From: an uncultured Clostridia bacterium
GTDB taxonomy: Bacteria; Bacillota; Clostridia; Peptostreptococcales; Anaerovoracaceae
Reading direction: 5' to 3'
Assembly: GCA_934255435.1 (NCBI GenBank)
Contig: CAKQNZ010000069.1
Span: forward strand, 1-9,905
Length of the DNA stretch: 9,905 nucleotides
In this document: one piece after another, positions 1 to 5,827 of the stretch
Position numbering within the stretch: the stretch's first letter is position 1
How the letters are laid out: every line of letters starts with the position of its first letter
Position numbers and translations under genes: made by a program
The notes under the pieces: generated by a model
Databases searched by the model: none
What the model was told of the DNA's origin: nothing
Seen by the model: only the letters and a program-made list of their open reading frames with translations

Positions 1-255
1 TTTGATATCTTTTATTACATTTGTATCCTTCATATAAATACCATTTTCAAAATGTAAATATAAACTTCTATAATCCATGTTTATTGTTCCTACAGTTGCT
101 ATTTCATCATCGGATAAAAATACTTTGCTATGTACAAAACCATTCGTATAAGTATAAATTTTTACTCCACCTTTAATTAATTCATAATCAGTATGATATG
201 CACGACATATCATGAACTGTCTGAATGAAAGCACCTTATTGAAAAGCCGCCTCAT
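1..255 (-). pseudogene. cls: C-terminal fragment of cardiolipin synthase (5' part missing; runs off the left edge)
   Basis: The minus strand is open from an ATG at 255-253 to the window edge (85 codons). The protein shows a complete second phospholipase-D (HKD) motif: HSKVFLSD followed six residues later by GTIN, encoded at 132-79, matching HxKx4Dx6G[ST]xN. This is preceded by GGVKIYTY and followed by DYRSLYLHFENGIYM, wording typical of bacterial cardiolipin synthases, which condense two phosphatidylglycerols at the membrane. A full enzyme is about 480-510 residues with N-terminal membrane helices and a first HKD motif; none of that is here, and family-like sequence fades upstream of about 225. 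The reading frame is the same as that of rpsO just upstream, so no proper start is evident. The region is far more AT-rich than its neighbours. I infer a remnant or a recombination (or assembly) junction; the protein is unlikely to be active alone. Confidence 0.72.
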
Positions 256-297
256 ACATATGTTAATCTGATATAGAGTTCGTCTTTTCTTCTCGGG

Positions 298-564
298 TTA
301 TTTTCTCAGTCCCAGACGGGCGATAAGTGCTCTGTATCTTTCAAGGTCCTTGCTCTTCAGATAGTTGAGCATGTTTCTTCTCTGACCTACCATCTTCAGA
401 AGACCTCTTCTTGAGTGATGGTCCTTCTTGTGCACCTTGAGGTGATCGTTCAGGTCGTTGATCCTGTAAGTCAGGATAGCTACCTGTACCTCAGGGGAGC
501 CTGTATCTCCTTCTTTTAACTGATACTCTTTGATGATCTCTGCTTTCTTTTCAGTTGTAATCAT
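298..564 (-). CDS. rpsO: 30S ribosomal protein S15
   Basis: This encodes an 88-residue protein, the usual S15 length. It has the hallmark segments [14 protein letters not shown] (residues 20-33), the helix with [15 protein letters not shown], and the end [16 protein letters not shown]15 is a primary binder of the central domain of 16S rRNA (helices 20-22) and nucleates assembly of the 30S platform. The start ATG (564-562) has an excellent AAGGAGG site at 578-572, seven bases upstream. The gene has its own promoter (652-680) and a leader hairpin (588-633). In most Firmicutes a terminator and then pnp follow rpsO. Here no terminator hairpin is seen after the stop, and an AT-rich cardiolipin synthase fragment follows within about 70 bases, so the local gene order looks disturbed. 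Confidence 0.98.
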   Translation of the reverse strand: MITTEKKAEIIKEYQLKEGDTGSPEVQVAILTYRINDLNDHLKVHKKDHHSRRGLLKMVGQRRNMLNYLKSKDLERYRALIARLGLRK

Positions 565-587
565 TTTGTTTCCTCCTTAAAAATACG

Positions 588-633
588 CCTGTGACTGAGT
601 CGCCGTCGGAAAATCGCAAGACTAAGCCTCAGG
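588..633 (-). promoter_or_regulatory. Leader hairpin of rpsO, candidate S15 autoregulatory site
   Basis: On the minus strand, bases 633-620 pair with 601-588 to give a 14-position stem with two mismatches (629x592 and 624x597) and an 18-base loop. A G-C pair (628-593) is followed directly by a G.U pair (627-594), resembling the G-U/G-C motif that S15 reads in 16S rRNA helix 22. The stem ends about 10 bases before the AAGGAGG site, a good position for translational feedback. S15 leaders of several unrelated architectures are known to regulate rpsO. Assigning this hairpin to that role is my inference. Confidence 0.45.
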
Positions 634-651
634 TAAATTTACTAACGTCTT

Positions 652-680
652 ATATTAACATACACACTGCTTTATTGCAA
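652..680 (-). promoter_or_regulatory. Promoter of rpsO
   Basis: On the minus strand there is a -35-like TTGCAA (680-675), a 17-base spacer, and a -10-like TAATAT (657-652). Each matches the sigma-A consensus at four of six positions, but the spacing is ideal. The predicted transcript starts near 645 and leaves a leader of about 80 bases that contains the hairpin at 588-633. Confidence 0.5.
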
Positions 681-738
681 GTGGAAATTACTGCTCCCCT
701 CCCTGCTTCGCAGCCTGTCTCTTTGCCTCTCTCTTTTC

Positions 739-1023
739 TCAGGCTTTCTGCCTTTTAGCCTGGTGTTTCGCCTTTCGTGACTCTGCTCTTCTGGCGTATA
801 CTTCTGATACAGGCTTGACTCCGGCTGCCTCCAGGATCCTGGGCCATGGCCCTAGTCTGTGTTTGAAATATCCGGATGCCGGCACCTCGTTCTTCTTCGG
901 AGGTCTTCCAAGCTGCTTTGTTTTCTCCCTTATGATGTCCAGCAGCTGCTCGTCGCTGAGAGTCCTGTAATATGCGGTCAGCTGCTCCAGCCGTTTCTCT
1001 CTGTCACCATCGCTTTGTGTCAT
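739..1023 (-). CDS. Small basic protein with one homing-endonuclease-associated (HNH_repeat-like) motif, function unknown
   Basis: This is a 94-residue protein. Residues 24-72 (DEQLLDII, then LGRPPKKNEV, then RLGPWPRILEAAGVKP) match the pattern of the homing-endonuclease-associated repeat: a helix, an 'LGRxP' turn, and a closing '[FL]GxWxxxLxxAG' segment. This fold is seen repeated in HNH-type proteins and alone in short Firmicute proteins. No HNH catalytic motif is present, so it is more likely a small nucleic-acid-binding protein than a nuclease. The tail (residues 75-94) is rich in Lys and Arg and could contact nucleic acid. The start at 1023 has only a weak ribosome site (AAAGAG close by, AAGGGA about 16 bases upstream). 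A plausible promoter lies at 1063-1091. It is separated from rpsO by the rpsO promoter, so it is probably its own transcription unit reading toward rpsO. The family assignment is fairly secure; the function is not known. Confidence 0.75.
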   Translation of the reverse strand: MTQSDGDREKRLEQLTAYYRTLSDEQLLDIIREKTKQLGRPPKKNEVPASGYFKHRLGPWPRILEAAGVKPVSEVYARRAESRKAKHQAKRQKA

Positions 1024-1062
1024 AACTCTTTGTTTCTTTTCCCTTCATTGTTTTACGTGAAT

Positions 1063-1091
1063 AATATACGTCATCCCGCCGGTAAAATCAA
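1063..1091 (-). promoter_or_regulatory. Promoter of the HNH_repeat-like gene
   Basis: On the minus strand there is TTGATT (1091-1086), a 17-base spacer, then TATATT (1068-1063). The -10 matches the consensus at five of six positions. The predicted start is near 1056, giving a leader of about 33 bases. The -35 element lies inside the inverted repeat at 1080-1105. Confidence 0.5.
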
Positions 1092-1105
1092 TACCGATTT
1101 CACCG
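1080..1105. repeat. Inverted repeat over the -35 box, possible operator
   Basis: The arms are 1080-1089 (CGGTAAAATC) and 1096-1105 (GATTTCACCG). They are complementary at nine of ten positions, the tenth being a G.T pair, with a 6-base spacer. It overlaps the -35 element of the minus-strand promoter. No run of T follows on either strand, so it is not a terminator. A repressor site is a reasonable but untested reading. Confidence 0.35.
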
Positions 1106-1267
1106 TAAGTCCCGGCATGTATGCTTCATATAAGATCGTCTCCGCCGGCCTTGTTTACTCATATGCAGGTTCTTAGCTGTTTTCAGGCATAGTTTCTGAC
1201 TTTTCATGCTTTTTGTTTGCAGACAACACATTTTTATAAAATCCTTTAATTTTTTTCACAAAAACAC
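1106..1267. other. Intergenic spacer between divergent transcripts
   Basis: I see no gene, RNA or clear structure here. It separates the minus-strand HNH_repeat-like gene from the T-box-controlled operon. The open frames crossing it have no ribosome-binding sites and no recognisable protein features. Confidence 0.5.
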
Positions 1268-1296
1268 TTGACGTTTCTACTGTAATCATTTACATT
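1268..1296 (+). promoter_or_regulatory. Promoter of the T-box / oxidoreductase operon
   Basis: TTGACG (1268-1273, five of six consensus bases) is followed by a 17-base spacer and TACATT (1291-1296, four of six). The predicted start near 1303 places the T-box Stem I about 30 bases into the transcript, as is normal for T-box leaders. Confidence 0.65.
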
Positions 1297-1330
1297 ATTT
1301 ATAGCAAACAATAATTCAATACCAAATACT

Positions 1331-1590
1331 TTGACGGAGACAGTAAGACTGACGGATACGTTACAGCGAGCCGGGGAAGGTGGAAGCCCGGTACAAGAAA
1401 ACGGCAGTTCTGAACATCCCTCCCGAGTAGCAAACTGAAATCCGAAGTCACGATATACACGACACAGGAAAGTAGGCTTTGACGGGTTCTCCCGTAACAG
1501 AGAAGACATATGATGGTATGTCGCATCAGTATTGGGTGGTACAGCAGAGTAAACACGACTCTGTCCCATTACGAGGGGCAGAGTTTTTTT
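1331..1590 (+). ncRNA. T-box leader, specifier read as AUC (isoleucine)
   Basis: The canonical parts appear in order. The Stem I base is GGAG (1336-1339) with CUCC (1420-1423). The specifier loop has AGUA (1342-1345) on its 5' side and GAA (1412-1414) on its 3' side, under a helix 1347-1351/1405-1409. The apical AG bulge is AGCGAG (1365-1370), and the distal hairpin is CCGGG (1371-1375)/CCCGG (1387-1391). Stem III is 1482-1486/1491-1495. The T-box core GGGTGGTACAGCA begins at 1534. The antiterminator pairs 1533-1536 with 1565-1568 and 1545-1549 with 1559-1563, leaving UGGU (1537-1540) to pair with the ACCA end of an uncharged tRNA; this fits discriminator A, as in tRNA-Ile. Aligned without gaps to the Geobacillus glyQS leader (GAA-N-specifier), the specifier is AUC at 1416-1418. 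One oddity is that the base after the specifier is C rather than the usual purine. An uncharged tRNA would permit expression of the four genes downstream. Confidence 0.9.
1558..1590 (+). terminator. Regulated intrinsic terminator of the T-box
   Basis: A 10-pair stem, 1558-1567 with 1575-1584 (one G.U), has a 7-base loop and is followed by T residues through 1590. Its 5' arm is shared with the antiterminator (1559-1568), so the two structures exclude each other. This is the hallmark of a transcription-attenuating T-box. Confidence 0.9.
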
Positions 1591-1633
1591 ATGCGATCAT
1601 AACTTTAACGCAGGTAATACGGAGGTAAGATAA

Positions 1634-2212
1634 ATGGCAAACAACATGGTAGAATTCAGATGGCACGGCAGAGGCGGCCAGGGTGCCAAGACAGCATGTC
1701 TCTTCCTTGCTGAAGCTGCATTCAACTCAGGAAAGGACGTACAGGGATTCCCTGAATACGGTCCTGAAAGAATGGGGGCTCCTATCACAGCATACAACAG
1801 GATAGCAGACACACACTGCAAGGTCCACTCCAACATCTATTATCCCGACTATGTAGTGGTAGTAGATGAAACGCTCCTCAATTCAGTCAATGTCACAAAG
1901 GGTCTGAGCAAGGACGGTGCACTCATCATCAACACATCAAAATCAGCTGACGAGATCAGAAAAGAGCTCATCGAGGATTACGAAGGACCTATCCATACAG
2001 TAGACGCCAAGAGGATATCGGAAGAAGCTCTCGGCAGATACTTCCCCAACACTCCGATGCTGGCTGCGGCAGTCAAAGTCAGCGGAGTCATCGAACACGA
2101 CGATTTCATAAAAGACATGGAAGAGTCTTTCAGACACAAGTTCCCGGGAAAACCCGAGATAGTACAGGGCAACATGAAGGCCCTCAAAACAACATTAGCG
2201 GAGGTGGTATAA
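1634..2212 (+). CDS. porG: 2-oxoacid:ferredoxin oxidoreductase, gamma subunit
   Basis: This encodes a 192-residue protein, normal for the separate gamma subunit of the heterotetrameric pyruvate / 2-ketoisovalerate:ferredoxin oxidoreductases. The family signature HGRGGQGA lies at residues 11-18, and EYGPERMGAPI at 41-51. This domain (POR_N/gamma, 'catalytic domain of pyruvate ferredoxin oxidoreductase') helps form the coenzyme A and TPP site of the cytoplasmic complex. A GGAGG site (1621-1625) sits eight bases before the ATG. It is the first gene after the T-box terminator and ends one base before the delta-subunit ATG. The symbol is used for the complex in general; sequence alone does not tell pyruvate from branched-chain 2-oxoacid enzymes, so vorG is equally possible. 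Confidence 0.93.
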   Translation: MANNMVEFRWHGRGGQGAKTACLFLAEAAFNSGKDVQGFPEYGPERMGAPITAYNRIADTHCKVHSNIYYPDYVVVVDETLLNSVNVTKGLSKDGALIINTSKSADEIRKELIEDYEGPIHTVDAKRISEEALGRYFPNTPMLAAAVKVSGVIEHDDFIKDMEESFRHKFPGKPEIVQGNMKALKTTLAEVV

Positions 2213-2213
2213 G

Positions 2214-2525
2214 ATGGCAAGAAAAACCAAAGCAGCAGAAATAAACGAAAGATCAACATGGCAGGAACTTACCATAGGAGCCGAGATATATGAACCGGCC
2301 ACATCAAAACTGGTAAACACAGGTGAATGGCGTGTCAACAGACCAGTATTCCACGAAGACAAGTGCAAACAGTGCATGCTCTGCTTCCCGTACTGTCCCG
2401 ACAGTTCGATACCTGTGAAAGACGGCAAACGTCTCGATTTCGATTTTTACCACTGCAAAGGCTGCGGCATATGTGCCAAAGTCTGTCCATTCGACGCTAT
2501 AACTATGATAAAGGAGGGCGAATAA
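2214..2525 (+). CDS. porD: 2-oxoacid:ferredoxin oxidoreductase, delta (two [4Fe-4S]) subunit
   Basis: This is a 103-residue ferredoxin-like protein. Two CxxCxxCxxxC clusters are complete: Cys51, 54, 57, 61 and Cys81, 84, 87, 91, each ending in Cys-Pro, so it should hold two [4Fe-4S] centres. The TGEWRVNRPVF segment at 36-46 is typical of PorD/VorD subunits rather than free ferredoxins. It passes electrons between the TPP centre in the beta subunit and external ferredoxin. Its ribosome site GGAGG (2200-2204) lies inside the end of the gamma gene, and its stop codon is immediately followed by the alpha ATG, so translation is probably coupled. Confidence 0.95.
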   Translation: MARKTKAAEINERSTWQELTIGAEIYEPATSKLVNTGEWRVNRPVFHEDKCKQCMLCFPYCPDSSIPVKDGKRLDFDFYHCKGCGICAKVCPFDAITMIKEGE

Positions 2526-3797
2526 ATGACGATCAGAGAAAGAAAATCCGGAAATGAAGCGGTGGCTATAGCCATGCGCCAGATAAATCCCGATGTTGTC
2601 GGCGCTTTCCCTATCACGCCTTCAACAGAGATACCGGAATACTTTTCCGAATATGTGGCCAACGGCGAAGTCGATACAGAATTCATCGCAGTAGAATCCG
2701 AACACAGTGCCATGTCCACATGCATAGGCGCTTCGGCAGCAGGTGCCCGTGCCATGACAGCGACATCATCCTGCGGTCTGGCATATATGTGGGAACTGCT
2801 TTATGTAGCGTCATCCATGAGACTTCCTATCGTGATGTCTGTAGTAAACAGAGCGCTGTCCGGACCTATCAACATCAACAACGACCACTCAGACTCCATG
2901 GGAGCAAGAGATTCAGGCTGGATACAGATGTACGCCGAAACCAATCAGGAAGCATATGACAACTTCATACAGGGCGTCCTCATCGCAGAAAAATGCAGAC
3001 TTCCGGTAATGGCGTGTCAGGACGGCTTCATCACGAGCCACGGTGTATCCAACATAGATCTCATCGAAGATGAAAAGGTCAGAGAATTCATCGGAGAGTA
3101 CATGCCTGAAAACTACCTGCTCAAGCACGAAAATCCGCTGGCGGTAGGTCCTTACGGGGTTTCCCCTTACTATATGGAGATCAAGCGTGAACAGGCTCAG
3201 GCAATGAAAGACTCCATGCCTGTTATCCTTGAGATCGGTGAAAAATTCGAAAAGCTCACAGGCAGGAAATACAAATTCTTCGAAGAATACATGATGGATG
3301 ACGCCGACGTTGCTCTGGTAGTCATGGGCTCCAGCGCCGGTACAGGCAAGGAAGCCGTTGACAGGCTGAGAGCCGAGGGCAAGAAAGTAGGTCTTATCAA
3401 GCTGAGAGTATTCAGGCCGTTTCCAAGAAGACCTCTTGCAGCTGCAATGTGCAAAGTTAAAGCTGTTGCCATCATGGACAAAGCCGAAAGTTTCTCAAAC
3501 AGCGGCGGCCCGCTCTTCAATGAGGCAAGAAGCTCCCTCTACGACCTTCCGGACAAGCCTTATGCAATAAACTACATCTACGGTCTCGGCGGCAGAGATA
3601 TCAGAGTAGAAGACTACTACGATATATATCAGGATCTCTACGAGATCATCGAGCAGGACGATCCGAGCGATGTATACCGCTACCTCGGAGTCCGAGATTC
3701 AAGATACATGTCCGATGAACAGCGTATGATGAAGGAAGAATATCACACAGGAGCAGCCAGAACATATGGCTCTGATAAAGAAAATTACGAGGTATAA
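2526..3797 (+). CDS. porA: 2-oxoacid:ferredoxin oxidoreductase, alpha subunit
   Basis: This encodes a 423-residue protein, slightly longer than the roughly 390-400 residues common for PorA. The pyrimidine-binding TPP domain is at the N-terminus with FPITPSTEI (28-36) and ESEHSA (57-62, containing the glutamate expected to activate TPP). It continues through TSSCGLAYMWE (80-90) and PININNDHSD (114-123). A transketolase-C-like domain follows, with VVMGSSAGTGKEAVDRLR and, near residue 325, SNSGGPL. With the beta subunit it forms the active site that reversibly converts a 2-oxoacid, CoA and oxidised ferredoxin into acyl-CoA, CO2 and reduced ferredoxin. The start is preceded by AAGGAGGG (2511-2518) and abuts the delta stop codon. 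Substrate choice cannot be read from these motifs. Confidence 0.95.
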   Translation: MTIRERKSGNEAVAIAMRQINPDVVGAFPITPSTEIPEYFSEYVANGEVDTEFIAVESEHSAMSTCIGASAAGARAMTATSSCGLAYMWELLYVASSMRLPIVMSVVNRALSGPININNDHSDSMGARDSGWIQMYAETNQEAYDNFIQGVLIAEKCRLPVMACQDGFITSHGVSNIDLIEDEKVREFIGEYMPENYLLKHENPLAVGPYGVSPYYMEIKREQAQAMKDSMPVILEIGEKFEKLTGRKYKFFEEYMMDDADVALVVMGSSAGTGKEAVDRLRAEGKKVGLIKLRVFRPFPRRPLAAAMCKVKAVAIMDKAESFSNSGGPLFNEARSSLYDLPDKPYAINYIYGLGGRDIRVEDYYDIYQDLYEIIEQDDPSDVYRYLGVRDSRYMSDEQRMMKEEYHTGAARTYGSDKENYEV

Positions 3798-3802
3798 GCA
3801 CG

Positions 3803-4735
3803 ATGACATATAATCTGAAAAAAGAAGCAGGAAAAAAAGAAAGACTGGCAGGCGGTCACAGACTGTGTGCAGGCTGCGGTGCCGGTATCACAGTAAGAGG
3901 CGTCCTCAGAGCCCTGGAGCCTGAAGACAAGGCAGTCGTTATCAACGCTACAAGCTGCCTGGAAGTTTCCACATTCATGTATCCTTACACTGCCTATGAA
4001 GACAGCTTCATACACAGTGCCTTCGAGAATGCAGCAGCCACAGCCTCCGGCGTCGAAACTGCCTACAGAGCACTGAAAAAGAGAGGCAAGATCAAAGACA
4101 ACTTCAAGTTCATAGCCTTCGGCGGAGACGGTGGTACATACGATATCGGACTTCAGTCCCTGTCCGGCGCTCTTGAAAGAAACCACGACATGGTATATGT
4201 ATGCTACGATAACGAAGCATATATGAATACAGGTATCCAGCGTTCATCCTCCACGCCGAGATTTGCCAACGCCACCACATCCCCTGCAGGAAGCGTGCTG
4301 CCGGGCAAACAGCAGAACAAGAAAGACCTGACTTCCATAGTCGCAGCCCACGGCTCACCTTATGTGGCTCAGACTGCATTCATCGGCAACATGAAGGATC
4401 TCCATGAAAAGGCTTACAAGGCGATCTATACAGAAGGTGCCAACTTCCTCAATGTGCTTTCACCATGTCCGAGAGGCTGGAGATACAATACCGAAGATAT
4501 CGCAGAGATAAGCCGCCTCGCAGTAGAAACATGCGTATGGCCTCTCTACGAGATCGAAAACGGCAAATGGAGACTCACATATGAACCTAAGAAAAAGCTC
4601 CCTGTGGAGGAATTCCTCAGAAAACAGGGCAGGTTCAGTCATATGTTCAAGCCTGGCGCTGAATGGATGATCGAAGAGACTCAGAAATATGTAGATGAAA
4701 AATGGGAAGCTCTGCTGGCTAAATGCAGCCTGTAG
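3803..4735 (+). CDS. porB: 2-oxoacid:ferredoxin oxidoreductase, beta (TPP-binding) subunit
   Basis: This encodes a 310-residue protein of normal length. The TPP/Mg motif starts with GDGG (108-111) and ends in DNEAYMNTG (136-144). The four cysteines expected to bind the proximal [4Fe-4S] cluster are present: Cys22 and Cys25 (LCAGCGAG), Cys52 (ATSCLEV) and Cys222 (PCPRGW). The run QRSSSTP (146-152) is also typical of this subunit. GAGG at 3789-3792 lies ten bases before the ATG, overlapping the end of the alpha gene. It is the last gene of the operon; the gamma-delta-alpha-beta order is that of the Thermotoga/archaeal four-subunit enzymes. A strong terminator follows 60 bases later. Confidence 0.95.
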   Translation: MTYNLKKEAGKKERLAGGHRLCAGCGAGITVRGVLRALEPEDKAVVINATSCLEVSTFMYPYTAYEDSFIHSAFENAAATASGVETAYRALKKRGKIKDNFKFIAFGGDGGTYDIGLQSLSGALERNHDMVYVCYDNEAYMNTGIQRSSSTPRFANATTSPAGSVLPGKQQNKKDLTSIVAAHGSPYVAQTAFIGNMKDLHEKAYKAIYTEGANFLNVLSPCPRGWRYNTEDIAEISRLAVETCVWPLYEIENGKWRLTYEPKKKLPVEEFLRKQGRFSHMFKPGAEWMIEETQKYVDEKWEALLAKCSL

Positions 4736-4796
4736 ACACTCCCCTCCTTTGCAAGATTATAAACGACACAGGAAAACCTGCTGACAGCAGGCAGCG

Positions 4797-4838
4797 AAAA
4801 CGCCGTATCAGTGGATATCACATCGATACGGCGTTTTT
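4797..4838. terminator. Bidirectional intrinsic terminator between convergent operons
   Basis: A perfect 13-base stem, 4797-4809 with 4825-4837, encloses a 15-base loop and ends in TTTTT on the plus strand. On the minus strand it likewise ends in TTTT. It closes the oxidoreductase operon from the left, and serves the pilin-sortase operon from the right (sortase stop at 4892). A smaller hairpin, 4777-4782/4786-4791, lies just before it. Confidence 0.9.
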
Positions 4839-4891
4839 ATCGTCCTTTTATGATGACACCTGTGTGTCTTTACCAGAAACACGTCTTACTG

Positions 4892-5827
4892 TCATGTTTC
4901 GTCTTTATCTTTGCTGCCCGCTTTTGCTTTGATCTGTTTTTTTGAGCGCATCCTGTTGTAAAGATACAGACATATCCCAAGCAGTATCAGGATCGGCAGG
5001 CTTATTGCTATACCTATGATATAGTATTTATGTCTCCCGAAAAAGCCACCTTCGTCATCTGTACCATTTTTCCTGTCCGGATCGTATTTAGTCCGCTCTC
5101 CCTTGACAAGAAGACGATGAGAATTGATACCGTATGGCGTGCATGTCACCAGCGTGACGTAATCCTTGTCTTCTTCTGCAGCCAGGTTTTTAAGGTCTGA
5201 CGGCTTGACAACATTTATCTCACATACCTTGTATGCCAGATTTCTGTCAAGCACATGGATATAGAACTCGTCTCCCTTCTTCATCTCTGTAAGTCTTGTG
5301 AAGAGCTCTGCCGTCGGCAGTCCCGTATGACCTGTCAGGACAGGGTGATTGCCCTTGCCTCCTATAGGCAGCGCCGTGGACTCTATATGTCCTACTCCCT
5401 TCTCCAGCACCTCATCACTGGTGCCATGGTATATCGGCAGCTTCACTGATATCTTAGGGATCTCTATGTATCCCATTATGCCGTTGCCCTGAAGATCGAG
5501 CACATCCTTGTAATTGTCCGGCAGTGCATATCCGCTTCCCGGCACGAAAGGGTCATGTACAGGATCCCCTGCAAGGTTTTCGTTGTATTCCACAGCCTTC
5601 CTGAGTTCTGCAGCTATCTGCTTCTTTGTCTTTTTTGCCAGAGTCTCGTCATAGCTGTCCACAGCATCAGCATGGTTCCTGTCAGCCAGATAGTTGCTGA
5701 TGGCAGGATAACAGAATACGCTCAGACCTGCAATAACAAGCAGTGCTGACAAGATATACATGACAGCACTGCTTTTATTTCTGCCCTTTCCGGCATTTAT
5801 CTTTTTATTTTGTTTTCTGCTTATCAT
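4892..5827 (-). CDS. Class C sortase (pilin-polymerising transpeptidase)
   Basis: This encodes a 311-residue membrane protein. The catalytic triad is visible: His167 in LTGHTGL, Cys229 in VTCTPYG and Arg238 in SHRLLV. The lid motif DPF (92-94), which plugs the active site in class C enzymes, lies ahead of the catalytic domain. Transmembrane segments are near residues 21-43 and 268-290, the second being typical of class C. These enzymes cleave the LPxTG of a pilin and join the Thr to a lysine of the next subunit, building covalent pili outside the membrane. The start codon overlaps the last base of the pilin stop (TAATG), and no good ribosome site precedes it, so translation is probably coupled to that of the pilin. 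The frameshift in the pilin therefore also matters for this gene. Confidence 0.95.
   Translation of the reverse strand: MISRKQNKKINAGKGRNKSSAVMYILSALLVIAGLSVFCYPAISNYLADRNHADAVDSYDETLAKKTKKQIAAELRKAVEYNENLAGDPVHDPFVPGSGYALPDNYKDVLDLQGNGIMGYIEIPKISVKLPIYHGTSDEVLEKGVGHIESTALPIGGKGNHPVLTGHTGLPTAELFTRLTEMKKGDEFYIHVLDRNLAYKVCEINVVKPSDLKNLAAEEDKDYVTLVTCTPYGINSHRLLVKGERTKYDPDRKNGTDDEGGFFGRHKYYIIGIAISLPILILLGICLYLYNRMRSKKQIKAKAGSKDKDET

Noticed and set aside
703..713. Small hairpin (CTGC-TTC-GCAG) as a terminator for the HNH_repeat-like gene
   Set aside because: The stem has four pairs and no T run follows on either strand.
859..1176. 105-residue open frame on the plus strand
   Set aside because: It is antisense to the HNH_repeat-like gene for much of its length, lacks a ribosome site and resembles nothing.
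1246..1569. Open frames of 107 and 85 residues on the minus strand
   Set aside because: They lie antisense to the T-box leader, have no ribosome site or recognisable domain, and arise from its structured sequence.
3785..4379. Minus-strand open frames of 133 and 89 residues
   Set aside because: They are shadows of the well-supported beta-subunit gene on the other strand.
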